Of a stretch of 64,000 bases of DNA, positions 48,201 through 59,599 are shown in pieces. Location of the stretch: contig OZ234495.1 in NCBI GenBank assembly GCA_965153455.1, forward strand, positions 13,264,875 through 13,328,874. Direction: 5' to 3'. The position numbers and the translations under genes were made by a program. This stretch comes from Sphagnum compactum. Lineage: Eukaryota > Bryophyta > Sphagnopsida > Sphagnales. The notes beneath the pieces were generated by a model. The model searched no databases and was not told the DNA's origin. It saw nothing but the letters and a program-made list of their open reading frames with translations. The first letter of the stretch is position 1; every line of letters starts with the position of its first letter.

Positions 48201-51200
48201 GGTACATTCTCTTGCATAAGGGGTCTTTGCACTTGGGCAAGCAAGAATTGCTACATTGACTAGACGTTGTATAGGGAAAGACCAGAAGCATGCCTTTATG
48301 GGGCTTTAGAAATGAGATAGAATTTGAATCTAACTGCACCCTGGAATTTTTCAACCAGGAAAATCTCAGAACTTTTTCGAGTTTGGTTGTGTGGAATGAG
48401 ACTTGTCTTTTTTATGGTGTGTAGCAGTGTTTTGGATATTATTTAGTTGAAACACATGCTTTGGAAGCTGTGATCATCTGTTTTTCACACAAAGTGCTTT
48501 ATGCAGTTGCCTCGATTGTATAACGTGTACAAGGAGATGGGCATATTGACATCATTTGAAACCATTTTGAGCAATGTGTTTATTCCTCTCTTTGAGGTCA
48601 CAGTGGACCCAGCCTCTCATCCTCAGCTCCATGTTTTCCTCAAGCAGGTCACTACTATTCTTGGACCAAATTTCTGTATACCTCAAAGTTAGTGAAGTTA
48701 TTGGAATTGCTTGCAAGTTTTTCCACTGGGACTGTTTGTTTTGGGTGATTATAGGGCGGCATGTCCCTTTGTGACAAACATTCTAAAACTACTTGGGCGC
48801 TCCACAGCATGCTTTGTTCTAATAGGTCAGGTATGCAGAGATTCTGTTCTGAGCCTGTTAATGAGGAGGGTGTTCAATGACAGGTGGTGGGGTTTGACAT
48901 GGTGGATGATGAGAGCAAGCCTGAAAGGCGTCCTACCAAGCACATGCAGACACCTGCAAAGTGGAACAATCCATTCAATCCAGCATACTCTTACTGGGCA
49001 TATTATGTCTATGCTAATTTATATGTCCTGAACAAGGTCTGCACCTATCAGTGCACATTTCCTCTTTTGTTCCTTATAGCTGATTTGAGGTGATATCAGT
49101 TGCTATGTGTGTCTACCACACTCTACATCAGATCAGATGTCTCCGAAGAGACACCACACTCTACATTGTAAATCATTTATGTTAGATTCTCACTTGGAAG
49201 ATGCTCTCCTGTGGTCACCTACATCTTAATGGTTGTCAAGCACGCAGTCATATGAGGATATGGAAAGAATGTCTTTGAGCATGTCCTGTAGATAAGTCCT
49301 GTAGCAGGAAGGAATACATCTTTGAGCAGTAAAATTGACCTTCTTTTTGGCCTTTTTGAAGCTGCGAGAGTCCAAAGGAATGTCCACAATCAAGTTTCGG
49401 CCACATTCAGGCGAGGTACTCAATCTGGGATGCAGCTGATTTTTCTACTTGTCCAGAATATCAAAGAATTTTTGAAAGCAGTCCACGATTTTGTTGAAAT
49501 GTTTAAGCCAAAAAGTGGTTTTGTGCACTGGTTTCATGTGAAATGACAGTCACTTCAATCTCATGTTCATCATCTCATTATATCCATTCACATCTTTCAA
49601 ACATAGGGTCACACTTTGCTATCACTGTTGTGAGACAAACTTTACTCATGGTACTTGGCTTTCTTTTAGCCTTGTGGTCAAGCATCCATACCCAATCTGG
49701 ACAGGCAGCTTTAGGTCCAGTCTCAACCCTGCAAATGTTGCAGAGAGGTACACGACTAGGTGTTCAATGCTTTTTGAAGGGGCCTTTTGGATCAGTAGCC
49801 CGGACATAGGTGTTGAAAGGGTGACATGGAAGAGAAAAGAATCAAAAGTATCTGTGGAATGCTGTAAGCTTTCAGGGGCTAAAATCAAGACCACTCATTT
49901 TAGCCATAGTTACATAATTTTCTGACACATTCTATTATTGTTTTATGAGTGCTGAGAAGGCAGGGGATCTGGACCATCTTGCAGCCACATTTTTGTTGGC
50001 TCACAACATAGCACATGGCAACAATCTTCGCAAATCTACTGGACTTCAGTACCTCTACTACCTGGCACAGGTCTCCCCTTAATTACCAAAGCTTGATAGA
50101 CTTCTACTTGGTTTGATTTGTACCACATTTCACTTTCAGACCTGGTTCTTGTGTACATCTGTGTGTCAGGTCTTTGACCTATGAGCCATGTCAATCAGTT
50201 TTCTTTTGTTAGGGTGTGCTCCGTGTTTTGGACAGCCCATCTTTGTGTTAGTTCTGTGACCTATAAGCCATGTTGATCAGTTTTCTTTTGTTAGGGTGTG
50301 CTCCAAGTTTTGGACAGCCATCTTTGTTGTGTCCACACAAATCTCATCTTTCTAGGTGCAAATCACATTTGGTGCTAAGCAAACATTTATAATTTTGATT
50401 TCCATTCAATATATTGTTTTTTTGCACTTTCTCTGCTGCATTCTGAGGATGTGATTCCTGGCTTTCTCTTTCACAGGTGGAAATTCCAACCTTGGTTATC
50501 TGATGTCACATCTGAGGCAACTCGAAGTTTGACTTCCTTTGATAAACTTGTGGTTATGTTTACAGATTGGGTTATCTATGTCGCCATTGAGCAACAATTC
50601 ACTCTTTTTGGACTACCATCGCAATCCTTTTCCCATGTTCTTTTCACGGGGGCTCAATGTGTGTCTGTCCACTGATGACCCTCTCCAGATCCACCTCACA
50701 AAGGAACCCCTTGTGGAAGAATACAGTATTGCTGCACAGGTACTTTTGCTATGCATGTTGCAATGAGCTATGAGGTAGTCTATGCAGAATGTTGGTGTCA
50801 ATACCATTCCCATGTAGACTTGTGGCAGTTCTTTAGGTGTTACTCTGGGTAATTCATGTAATCTTTTGTCTTTGGCACTTTGGCCAGGTGTGGAAGCTGA
50901 GTGCATGTGATCTTTGCGAAATTGCACGCAACTCTGTACATCAATCAGGTTTTTTCCATCAGCTGAAGGTGAGTTCTAACTTCTTGATTTCTCCAGCAAG
51001 TGCAGTTGATCAAGCATGCATGCCAGGCATTGTTTGTAAATGAGACTGTGCATCAGCATTCAATGCTATTTGGACAAGCAACCTTCATTACTTGAGTGCT
51101 GAATTTCTCAGATAGTAGCACTGCTCAGGTTGGAATGGGGATTTGGGAAATATGGGATCCAGGCACACTGGGTTGGGAAAAATTACTATAAAAGGGGTCC

Positions 51201-51619
51201 TGAAGGCAATGACATCCACAAGACAAATGTACCTCACATGCGTGTTGAGTTCCGTCATGAGGTTTTCTTTCCAAACTCTTATTCATTTCTGGCATTACAC
51301 AGAGATCCACACACACTTGTAAATGCTCAGTGATGTGCTTTTCATGAGATGGGAAATGCTTGACATCAACTTTCTACCTGGACCACCTTGTTTTCAAGTA
51401 CTTTTCTGGACAACTTTGTCACATAGATAACAAGCTCCTCTAGTTGCAAAGACAGTTTTGACACATACATTGTAAGCTTTAACAGTTATTACCACTCCTC
51501 TGTGCAAGTATACAGCTGTGACCTGAATATCCTAAGCTGGCTGGGAGCAGGTGTGGAAAGAGGAATTGCAGTATGTACACCTTGGAGAAGCCAACATCTC
51601 CGATGAGTACATTCCTTGA
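42246..51619 (+). CDS. AMPD: AMP deaminase (plant FAC1 type)
   Basis: Hydrolyses AMP to IMP and ammonia in purine balance; the plant enzyme is essential in Arabidopsis (FAC1). Nineteen exons join in phase to 901 residues: 42246-42639, 43924-44228, 44435-44633, 44757-44935, 45355-45406, 45919-46046, 46424-46603, 46970-47037, 47461-47603, 47831-47892, 48088-48201, 48507-48647, 48884-49036, 49362-49415, 49960-50070, 50566-50739, 50888-50968, 51163-51261, 51551-51619. Residues 11-33 are a membrane anchor ([19 protein letters not shown]). A Ser/acidic variable region follows. Then HSIPGDIHG and [15 protein letters not shown] lead into the catalytic barrel. Zinc ligands are in VDTHVHH (His453, His455). 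Other sites are [15 protein letters not shown] (730-744) and [10 protein letters not shown] (Asp798/799). Splice sites GTCACT (48648), GTTTTC (51262) and two AAG acceptors are weak but required by the frame. Whole length is as expected; it looks functional. Confidence 0.95.
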
Positions 51620-52820
51620 TCAGCATCCAGGTCCAGGATTCTGGGTTGCTGTGCAGTGATTGTGGTTCCATGTCCATGTCATGAAAGGCTGGGCTTTTTT
51701 CATCGAAGCACACCCCATCACAAAGAGAGTAAGATACAGAAAGACTTTGAAGCCCAAGGTGTTTCAAGGTTTGTGGCTTGATATTATGCAGGTGTAGATC
51801 ACTACTAGCTTGATCTGTTTTCCCTATATGATCCACCTTGCTCTATTTAAAGTGTCTGTGATTGACTTCGAAGAGCATGGCTGCTGGTTTCAGTCATGAT
51901 TGTGATGAGTCAGACAGTTTTCTGAGGGGGATATACCAATCAGGGATTTGACTACAACAACTAGTGTTGATTCAGTAAAGAGATGATCTCTGAGGGTGCC
52001 CTTATCTTTGACAGTACAGGACACAAAGAGGTGTTTCAGCATCAGAAGGGCAAAGATTGTTTGGAGTCCTTGCAATCAAACAAACAAGTAGGTGTCAAAA
52101 TGTAAGCTTGTGACGAACAGGGGGAAGGCTGTAACTATGTTGTATGGAACCCGCGGAGAAGCTCAGGAAGAGGTTCCAAGTTCTGGAGTTGTGAAGATCC
52201 AAAATAAAGTGTGGTGTTTTATATGTTCAGCTCCAAAGGAACCAAATATATTGCTGCCTTGATTTCCTTAGCACCTCTAAAGAATATGTCAATGTTTTTC
52301 CCTTGCCAGGCTTGTTGTGCAACTTCATTCGATTCCCAATTTTCCTGGTTTTAGTGTCCACATTTTAGTCTAAAGAACATCTTGTGTGGACCACCACCAG
52401 CATACAAATTGTTTCGTTTTGCTCGCCTCCAAACATTGCTCACTCCAAGCAATATGGGTCAAAGGAGGTGTGGAGGTTAGAGGTAAGAATTCTATGCATG
52501 CACTGTGATTGAATATCTTGACAATTCTCCATTCAATGTCACAACAATTCTCAATTGAATGTCCATCTCATATGCAAGTGGGACTCTTTCATCAGATTGT
52601 CTTGTTGTGCTGTTGCAAACCAGCAAGCTGTGGGTGAAGATGGATTAGAGTACAGAAGGGTTTGCATGGAAGCTTGTATAGTAGGAGAAAGCGAAAAGTA
52701 GAAGAATGATGATTTATAATTTATACTGGTTCCGATTCAAAAGGCTTTTGATGAAATGTTGTTTTAATTATGTAATCCAACTTCTGAAATTTATATAAGA
52801 GCAATAATGAATACAAACCC
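51620..52820. other. AMP deaminase 3' region
   Basis: Probably the 3' untranslated region and flank, with AATAAA near 52202. A minus-strand frame of 115 codons at 51489-51836 overlaps the last exon on the other strand and shows no domain. Confidence 0.4.
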
Positions 52821-52824
52821 AACA

Positions 52825-53508
52825 CAGTAAACCCCTTTTATATTCACACCTATTTTAGTCACATTCTTGTTTGTCACACTTTTTTTTGGGGTAACCATCC
52901 ATTTTAGCAAGAAACATCATTCTTTAGAGTCACTATCATATTCCTTAGTAGCACACAATATTTGCAAAGCTTTTTTTTTTGTAAATGTGATTATAATGTG
53001 AGAAATCTAGGATAAATATTAGGGGTTTGTAAATTGTAATTCCCTTTGGCAATGTTAGTGTCGCTTTGTGTTCAAGTTGTGCAAACTAACAATAATGGAA
53101 TCCAGTTGAAGAAGAAAATAAAAATATTTTAAAAAATATAAACAAGAAAATAAAATGCAAAGTTGCCAAGAAAATAAAAAAAATTAATTAAAAAAATGTA
53201 GTTGACAAAATACGCAAGCTAATAATTAAAGAGCTCAAACTCAATGTAAATTATCCCATTAAAACAAGCAAGCAGAAATCACAACTTTCTTCAATGTATA
53301 GTAGAGCTTAGAATAAGCCATGTAGGAAATTTAAATAATTGACACCTTTATTCTAGCATAAAAGAGTTGTTTTGTAAAAGAAAATTTGTCTATGGTCACA
53401 ATCTTGTAAGGGTTTATATGGAATGTGACTATACATGTTTAAATCACAATTCATTAGTGTCACAAAAGAACTGGTCACCAACGGTGTGATTATAAAAGGG
53501 GTTTATTG
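52825..53508. mobile_element. Pogo/Emigrant-like non-autonomous element
   Basis: A 684-base element beginning CAGTAAACCCCTTTTATATT and ending with the inverted GGTGTGATTATAAAAGGGGT then TTATTG. CAGTAAA[A/C]CC is typical of plant pogo/Emigrant ends. The right flank is TA, the expected target; the left flank is CA, one base off. Subterminal AGTCACATTC and GTCACACT words recur inverted near the right end. Interior AT-rich and non-coding. Confidence 0.6.
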
Positions 53509-53679
53509 TAGTTATGTTTCTAGAACAAGGGAATGGTTCTAATGCAAGTCAGATGACATTCTCTTTTCAAAACTTGTTATTTCATTTGTTTGTTGATTTA
53601 AGAAATCTGAACTTTCTATGGAACATTGTAAATGCCAACCCTCTGATAAAAAGAAATCAAAAGCATCGACTATTTTTTT

Positions 53680-54050
53680 GTCTTGGAATATTCAAAATTT
53701 TATTCCTAAGTACTCCATAAATCGTTTGAGCTGGATAGTAATAATAAGCAATTCTAGCTTGGAGTTTATAGAGAAACTCTACCCTCTCTAGCCCATTCTA
53801 CACAAGCAATTTCAGCCCCATTAAGATGCCTTGCAATTTGTATTTTAATACCTTTCATATCTGTTTTCTTCACCTATTTAGTAAGCTTTTTCATGGTTCT
53901 TCTAAAAGAAACTCTGGTTTCTAGCCATAAAACAATATATTCTGCAAGAATATTTGGTTCCCCATATGATTTTGGTACCTTTGTCAAAGTCATGTGAAGC
54001 TTGCAATCCCCAAAATTTAGAAGATTCCATACATCAATTGTTAAATCCCT
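53680..54050 (-). pseudogene. rps3: Nuclear copy of plastid rps3, C-terminal half
   Basis: Minus strand, in order: [75 protein letters not shown] and YPAQTIYGVL then IFQD, ending near 53680. This is the C-terminal half of ribosomal protein S3 of the chloroplast type ([29 protein letters not shown] in intact genes). In-frame stops and frameshifts, plus the loss of the N-terminal half and of neighbouring rpl16 and rpl22, mark it as an old plastid-to-nucleus transfer, not a working gene. A mitochondrial rps3 is less likely from these motifs. Confidence 0.75.
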
Positions 54051-54190
54051 TGGCTGCCAGTGCTCATATCACTATAATGGGTTAGGTGAAGTCTTGAATG
54101 TATTGCCCCATTCCCTTCCTATTTCTCAAGTGTTTCAAAAGTACAAAATTTTGTCACAACTAGAAACTCATGTGCATAACCCCCACCACC

Positions 54191-54213
54191 TATAAACCCT
54201 GAACCCTAAACCC
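54191..54213. repeat. Short telomere-like CCCTAAA stretch
   Basis: AAACCCTGAACCCTAAACCC, three imperfect plant telomere units, about 140 bases past the N-terminal side of the rps3 relic. Too short to be more than an interstitial scrap or a telobox. Confidence 0.5.
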
Positions 54214-54565
54214 ATAGATGGTTTCAAACAGAATATCTTCAAGAGGTTGCGAGGGTGATAAGAAAAGGTGACAACAAAACATCAACAAAAATTCTGTTAA
54301 GTGTTGTCTTGTTTGGTGCTAATTGTGGCATATGAAAACTCACTATCCTGACAATGTTCCAAACTGCCTCAATAAATTGGTACAAACCCAATTCTGAAAT
54401 TCCAATACAAGGACATTCTTGAATGTATTTTGTGCAATTACTTATGAATATCTGTGTTCTGATACTATCAAGTTTTGCAATGTTGCATACTCTCCTGCTA
54501 CTATCTTGATGAAGTCCTGAGACTCCTACCCTTGTCATTGTCCAGCATGCAACAACTGGATCTAC
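54214..54565. other. DAP3 gene 3' region
   Basis: Probably the 3' untranslated region of the minus-strand gene. A 99-codon minus frame (54239-54538) has no recognisable domain and begins just past the DAP3 stop. Confidence 0.35.
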
Positions 54566-56131
54566 TCACAAGAACCGACAAAGTGTTCGTAATTCATTAC
54601 CATTTCCATTCGTGAGATAGTAAAGCCTGATCAATTCATCTTCAGTTGGCTCCTTTGATGTTAACTTGCAACTGTGATAGTATTGAAGAGCTGTGCTAGC
54701 CTCAACAGGACTGTAGCGGGGATATTCAAATCGCACCCCCTTTGGAACACTGGGCAACTGCACTGGGAGCTTACCAACTGCATTGGAGTGGCAAAAGGCT
54801 GTCACCATCATTTCTGTAGACCCCTCCATTGATCTGAATGCATTCACCATTGCAAGCTTTTCGGCATGTATAGGTTTGCCAGCCCGCATTCCATACTGGC
54901 TGAATATGAACCAGCTGTTGTAATCATCAATCGCAATAAGTACAGGAACCTCCTTCACCAATGAAAGCTCTTGTCTCAACCTTACCACAGCACCTACACC
55001 AGCATGGGACATTGACAATCCCTTCTCCACCAAATGCTTCAAAGTCGCTCTCTCTGGCAATGAGATTTGCTGCAAACCCCTTGCACGTGGAACACCTGCT
55101 CCTTCTCCTAAAGGTATGGGGTCCAATATACGGCATGGAAGAGTGTCCAGCAATTCTGAATGACTCTTCAGGAAGCCCTCAAGAGCTGTCTGGGCAGTGA
55201 CAGGCGTGTCTACAAATCCTGTTTCTTCATTTCTGTAATAAAAACTCCCCTGCGTCCAATCCTTTGCACTGGGGATGTAAAACACCAGCCAACCCTTGGC
55301 ACGAGCCCAATGAACAAGTGTAGCAAGGGCAACACTCTTCCCGCTCCCAACTGGTCCATCTAGTATATACTTCCTCCTTGGTCTTGTAGAGATGGCATAT
55401 TGGGGAGGGAGATCAAATGCTGGCTTTTCTGCAATACAGAAGTGTAACAGATTACATAGTTGCATCGTCCGTGTTCTGATAAGCACTGATTTCTGATTCG
55501 ATACTTCAAACTCTTTCCTCAATCCTCTTGGTAGACCTTCACCAAAGTGCTTCAGAAGACCATCCTCACTGAATGTGAAATACTTGAGCATATCATTTGC
55601 AGTGACTTGAGAAAAGCTTTGCACAGGCGTGAAAAGGGAATTGATCTCCTGATCACTCTTCTCAATCTGAATTCCATCCTCTGTTTCTGGGTGCTTGTCA
55701 CTACTGTCTTCTCTCTCCAAATGGCCTTCTTCCTCTCCACCTCCCACCACCACCCTCTCTTCCATTGATGCCATAGCGGAAATCCTCCTTCCATCAACAA
55801 AAAAAGGTCCACATACTGCTTCACAAGCTGCAAGATGTCCTGCAAGACTCCAGCCACACCCCGCGCTGCTGCTTCGAGCACCCAGCTGTTTCTCTACACT
55901 CCCCCCATGCTTTTGAGAAAGCTTAAACCCTGACAACTGTGATCCGAGCCACCCTGCACTCATCCCACCTTCTGGAAGAGTAGGAGGAGGACACATTGTT
56001 GTACGAGGACGATGATCTCCTTCACACTCGACGTCAAGATTGGGAGTCTGCAAACTTGGTGAGATCTTAGGGTTGAGCGTTCGCAAGCGGAAAGCTCCTC
56101 GAGAGCTTCGTAGTATCGTGGATGCTGCCAT
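54566..56131 (-). CDS. DAP3: Mitochondrial small ribosomal subunit protein mS29 (DAP3-type GTPase)
   Basis: Component of the mitochondrial ribosome small subunit and the only nucleotide-binding protein of that particle. A single uninterrupted exon of 521 codons. I start at the ATG at 56131 (MAASTILRSSRGAFRLRTLN); an in-frame GTG four codons upstream is unlikely. The first 35 residues are rich in Arg, Ser and Leu and poor in acids, as in a mitochondrial import signal. A variable acidic linker (about 125-165) precedes the DAP3 fold: NQKSVLIRTRTMQL, Walker A LDGPVGSGKS (GPVGSGKS at 259-266), WARAKGWLVFYIPSA, Walker B VPVLIAIDDYNSWF (395-408) and FEYPRYSPVEAS. It ends GNGNELRTLCRFL. No defect is seen. 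The next gene is divergent. Confidence 0.93.
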   Translation of the reverse strand: MAASTILRSSRGAFRLRTLNPKISPSLQTPNLDVECEGDHRPRTTMCPPPTLPEGGMSAGWLGSQLSGFKLSQKHGGSVEKQLGARSSSAGCGWSLAGHLAACEAVCGPFFVDGRRISAMASMEERVVVGGGEEEGHLEREDSSDKHPETEDGIQIEKSDQEINSLFTPVQSFSQVTANDMLKYFTFSEDGLLKHFGEGLPRGLRKEFEVSNQKSVLIRTRTMQLCNLLHFCIAEKPAFDLPPQYAISTRPRRKYILDGPVGSGKSVALATLVHWARAKGWLVFYIPSAKDWTQGSFYYRNEETGFVDTPVTAQTALEGFLKSHSELLDTLPCRILDPIPLGEGAGVPRARGLQQISLPERATLKHLVEKGLSMSHAGVGAVVRLRQELSLVKEVPVLIAIDDYNSWFIFSQYGMRAGKPIHAEKLAMVNAFRSMEGSTEMMVTAFCHSNAVGKLPVQLPSVPKGVRFEYPRYSPVEASTALQYYHSCKLTSKEPTEDELIRLYYLTNGNGNELRTLCRFL

Positions 56132-56682
56132 TTTCCCCTCCACCCAACACGAAGACTACAAGAGGCCACACGATCAGACACGACATACAGATAGCAGCAA
56201 TCCATGGCAACAATTCGAACTCCCTTCCCGGGGTGACATTTTCTTCAAGTTTTCACCACGGATTTGCAGCCGATGCAAGAAAACTCCTCTTGTCTTCGAC
56301 CACCTGCAACAAATCTCTAGATGTGAAGCTGTAGAAGGTCGAGATAGCAAACAGAAATCACACAAGAAAACTGGCACTGACAAAGACAGAAGGGCAGGAA
56401 TGGTGCTTCAAGCTCGATTTGGGGAGAACCAGGGGTGCAAAATTCCAGTACCCATCACCCTAAAATCTCGAGACGAAAGAAGAACCCTAAAGTACGAGCT
56501 GCTGCTGCGTGTATTGAGCACAATTATTGGAATCGGAGTCTTTGATTGACGAGTTTGGGATTCGTACTTTGGCGTCGACTTCGAACTATGTTCATGGTTG
56601 AAAGGAGAGAGGCGTTTTTGGAGGAAGAAAGATTCGAGGTTGTAGAGAAGAAAGAACAGAAGAGAGAAGGGGGACGGGGGTA
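56132..56682. promoter_or_regulatory. Shared divergent promoter region
   Basis: The 551 bases between two divergently oriented start codons must hold both leaders and the promoters. No clear TATA box is seen; AACCCTAAA-type words occur near 56456 and 56483. Both flanking genes encode mitochondrial proteins, so a shared control is plausible but unproven. Confidence 0.55.
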
Positions 56683-56937
56683 ATGGCGAGGTTGTCTGGC
56701 TTGCAAAGACAGGTGCTGTCTTTGTATAGAGCGTTTCTGCGAGCGGCGCGGAATAAACCGTCTGAGGCACGGAGTCAATTGGAGCAGTTTGTGGCCGCCG
56801 AGTTTAGGAGGAACGCCATTGAAGTAGACAAGAAAGATTTTCAGACGATCGAGTACCTATTGCGACGGGGTAACAAACAGCTCCTCATGCTCCAAGGCAC
56901 CGATGTCAACGGTTTCACTTTCATGGAGCCCAGGTAA
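56683..56937 (+). CDS. SDHAF1: LYR-motif protein, succinate dehydrogenase assembly factor 1-like
   Basis: Small matrix protein expected to help insert iron-sulfur clusters into the SDH2 subunit of complex II. It has 84 residues, in the usual range for plant homologues. The LYR motif is at residues 14-16 (QVLSLYRAFLRAAR), followed by EFRRNA and the Arg-rich IEYLLRRGNKQL. Other small LYR proteins share the first motif. The combination LSGLQRQVLSLYR with YLLRRG favours SDHAF1. The ATG at 56683 is the first in frame after a purine-rich leader. The last codons CCC AGG are followed by TAA, which overlaps a GGTAACC that could be a splice donor, so a short extra exon cannot be excluded. About 135-base tandem repeats begin nine bases later. 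Confidence 0.85.
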   Translation: MARLSGLQRQVLSLYRAFLRAARNKPSEARSQLEQFVAAEFRRNAIEVDKKDFQTIEYLLRRGNKQLLMLQGTDVNGFTFMEPR

Positions 56938-56945
56938 CCATAAGT

Positions 56946-57471
56946 CTTGTGCCTCATCCCTACCCATCGTCTCAGGATTATCGTTGCAGATGGGAAGAAA
57001 ACTCAGAAGAAACTCAGAGTATTGGAGTAGAAAGAAGGCACTTACTTGCTCAAACCCTAGAATTAGTGTGTATATAACTCTTGTGCCTCATCCCTACCCA
57101 GCAGTCCTCTGAGGAGTATGGTTGCAGATGGGAAGAAACTCAGAAGCAACTCAGAGTAGTGGAGTACAAAGTAAGACACTTGCTTGCTCAAACCCTCGAA
57201 CTTGTGTGTATATATGTCTTGTGCCTCATACCTACCCAGTCCCTCTGAGGAGTATGGTTGCAGATGGGAAGAAACTCAGATGCAACTCAGAGTAGTGGAG
57301 TACAAAGAAGACACTTGCTTGCTCAAACCCTCGAACTTGTGTGTATTTATGTCTTGTGCCTCATACCTACCCAGTCCCTCTGAGGAGTATGGTTGCAGAT
57401 GGTAAGAAACTCAGAGAGTGGAGTACAAAGAAGACACTTGTTTGCTCAAACCCTAGAATTAATGTTGTGTC
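56946..57471. repeat. Four tandem copies of a 134-138-base unit
   Basis: Units start with CTTGTGCCTCATCCCTACCC at 56946, 57080, 57218 and 57353 and run through GGTTGCAGATGGGAAGAAAC, then ACTCAGAG, TGGAGTACAAAG and CTTGCTCAAACCCT. Copies 2-4 are closest; the first is more diverged and the last lacks an internal GCAACTCAG-type segment. They lie in the likely 3' untranslated region of the SDHAF1-like gene. Confidence 0.85.
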
Positions 57472-59575
57472 CCTCCACAATATTTCAGTTGACATTCACA
57501 TACACTACAGCACTCCAGGCAAATTAAGTCAAAATATTCTGAAAAACACAAGGGAGAGAAATCATAGAGCATCATGGAGTTTTAGTTCAACCAATGAGTT
57601 GATGGAAGTTGGCATGTGGTTACACAGTTCCAAGATATTATCTGATGTTAACTTTGAACTAGCAAGTGCTTTTTGTGGTTTCAGTTGCTCTTATCTGATG
57701 CACAAGAAGATTGTAACATGTTAGGGGAGGCCATATACTGTGTTGCCATAAAAGTGAGAGTAGGAAGTTCCTTTCAGGAGTGTACAACAGGAAATGGGTG
57801 ATGAAATAAACAGGAACTTTGGGTGTGAGGTGCAAGCAGGCAATAGCAGCAGAACATAATGGAGCTTAAATGTAGCAACTGTTTAGTGATGTGGAGAGGG
57901 CCCTGGTAAGTAATTTTCTTTCCTCTCATGTTCTGTTGGACCACTTTTAATCTGGGGAGCAACAGTGAGACAGTACCCTGATTCTTTTTGGATGTTTAGA
58001 TCTGTACTAGTATGGTTTTACCTCAGCTATGGCTGATTTGGGAGGTTCTCCAAAAGTGTTGTAGAGGTCTGTGTGCATCCAGAAGTGCTCAAAGTGCTTA
58101 TGTTGCTGGCCTTGGCTGTGCATGCACACTATCTGCTGTTTTGACTTGACTTACACAGTACATAATGTACAGGCATCGGCTCACAATGTTTCTCAGTTCT
58201 GGCACTGAGGCACTGGTGTTGGTGATACCCATTTCATCTTGTCCAGGCTGATTGCCCTCCTGCATGCACTCATTGTCACCTCAACTGTGGAGGTACATGG
58301 TTGGCAGACGAGGAAATTGAGTCCTCACCAAACTGCTATTCACATGGATTTGGGACAAGATTTGGGTTGTGATTGCAGATGAACATTGGCTTTTCTACAC
58401 AGGTGATGGCACTTGAATTGTGCTCTATCCAGCCCCATTTTGCTGCAGATCACACGTTGAGATAAGCCTCCAGACAGGCTTTTAGTGATATACTGAGCCA
58501 GTGGCTAGTCCTGGCCTGGAAAATTACAGTTACATCTTGCTGAATAATTTGTAAATGCAAATGTTAAGCACATTTTTGAGTGCCTATAAGGTACCACAGG
58601 GTCACACCTTTGATAAGGGTTTCTCTAACCTCATCATGCTTAACACCCAATGTTGCCTAATTGTTGGTGACTCTGAAGCTTAACATCTAGTCAACACCCT
58701 TCACTGCATTCCGGGCTGGAGTTCAAAACTAAAAACAGGACAACAATCTTGTGTGATTGAGGATTGCAAGGGGCTTGGAAGCAAAGAGCAAGCTTGAAAT
58801 TTGAACTATGTGTGCAAAAAAGTTCGAAGCTACTAGACATTGCATGCAAAGGACATTGATGTGCGAAAACTCAACACATTGGAAATTTTCACATGAAATT
58901 ATAGTACATGCACCATGTTGTATGAGGTAATACATGTACATTTATGTGTTGGAGATATTGATTTGGGGTATGTATACTATATGCACAATGGTGTGTGCAT
59001 AAAAATCATCGAGTATTTAGTCAAGTAGCATGGTGGGGTGAACTTGTTCCCTTGGGGTATTTCATAGATTTCAAAAGCTTTGATGTTGATTTTTGGGCAA
59101 TAAACAAGCCCTCACCAAAATGTGGTGTTGAAACCTTAAAATCTTACAAGACATAAGGAAAAAACATTTACACTTTTTTTTGGTGACAACTCTAAGGAAT
59201 ATTGAACTAGTAGCCTTGAGAAATGGCTAATGGCCTATACCAGATTATCATAGAAAAATGGGACAAAAGATTTTTGATGATGAATTTCGAAGATGATGAA
59301 TTTCTTGATAGGTAGTGGATACTTGGAGTTCATGAGTGCTGAAAACCTTTTCCTACTTTCTCACAAACTCCTAGTCAATGACAACAAACCTTTATATTGT
59401 ATTGATCAAATGTGATTGTTTAATTCAATAATCGTGCATATAAGGTCGAGTGTTGCAAAACAATCAAGGGTGGCAAAATCACCATTTAAAGAACATGTTC
59501 TCAAAATGTTCTAAAGGTTAGAAGCCCGACTATGAAATTGAATTAAAGGAAAAGGCCTAAGGAACTAAATCGTAA
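57472..59575. other. Intergenic, no gene recognised
   Basis: Moderate GC to about 58700, then AT-rich. Frames are short and show no domain. The first part may be transcribed with the SDHAF1-like gene. Confidence 0.35.
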
Positions 59576-59578
59576 ATC

Positions 59579-59598
59579 ATATATATATATATATATAT
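59579..59598. repeat. AT microsatellite
   Basis: Ten uninterrupted AT units. Confidence 0.9.
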
Positions 59599-59599
59599 G

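Noticed and set aside
56040-56549. 169-codon plus-strand frame between the divergent genes
   Set aside because: Its first part is antisense to the DAP3 import-signal region and the rest lies in leader sequence; no domain is visible.
57184-57405. Frame through the SDHAF1-side tandem repeats
   Set aside because: Repeat translation; other units carry shifts or stops in the same frame.
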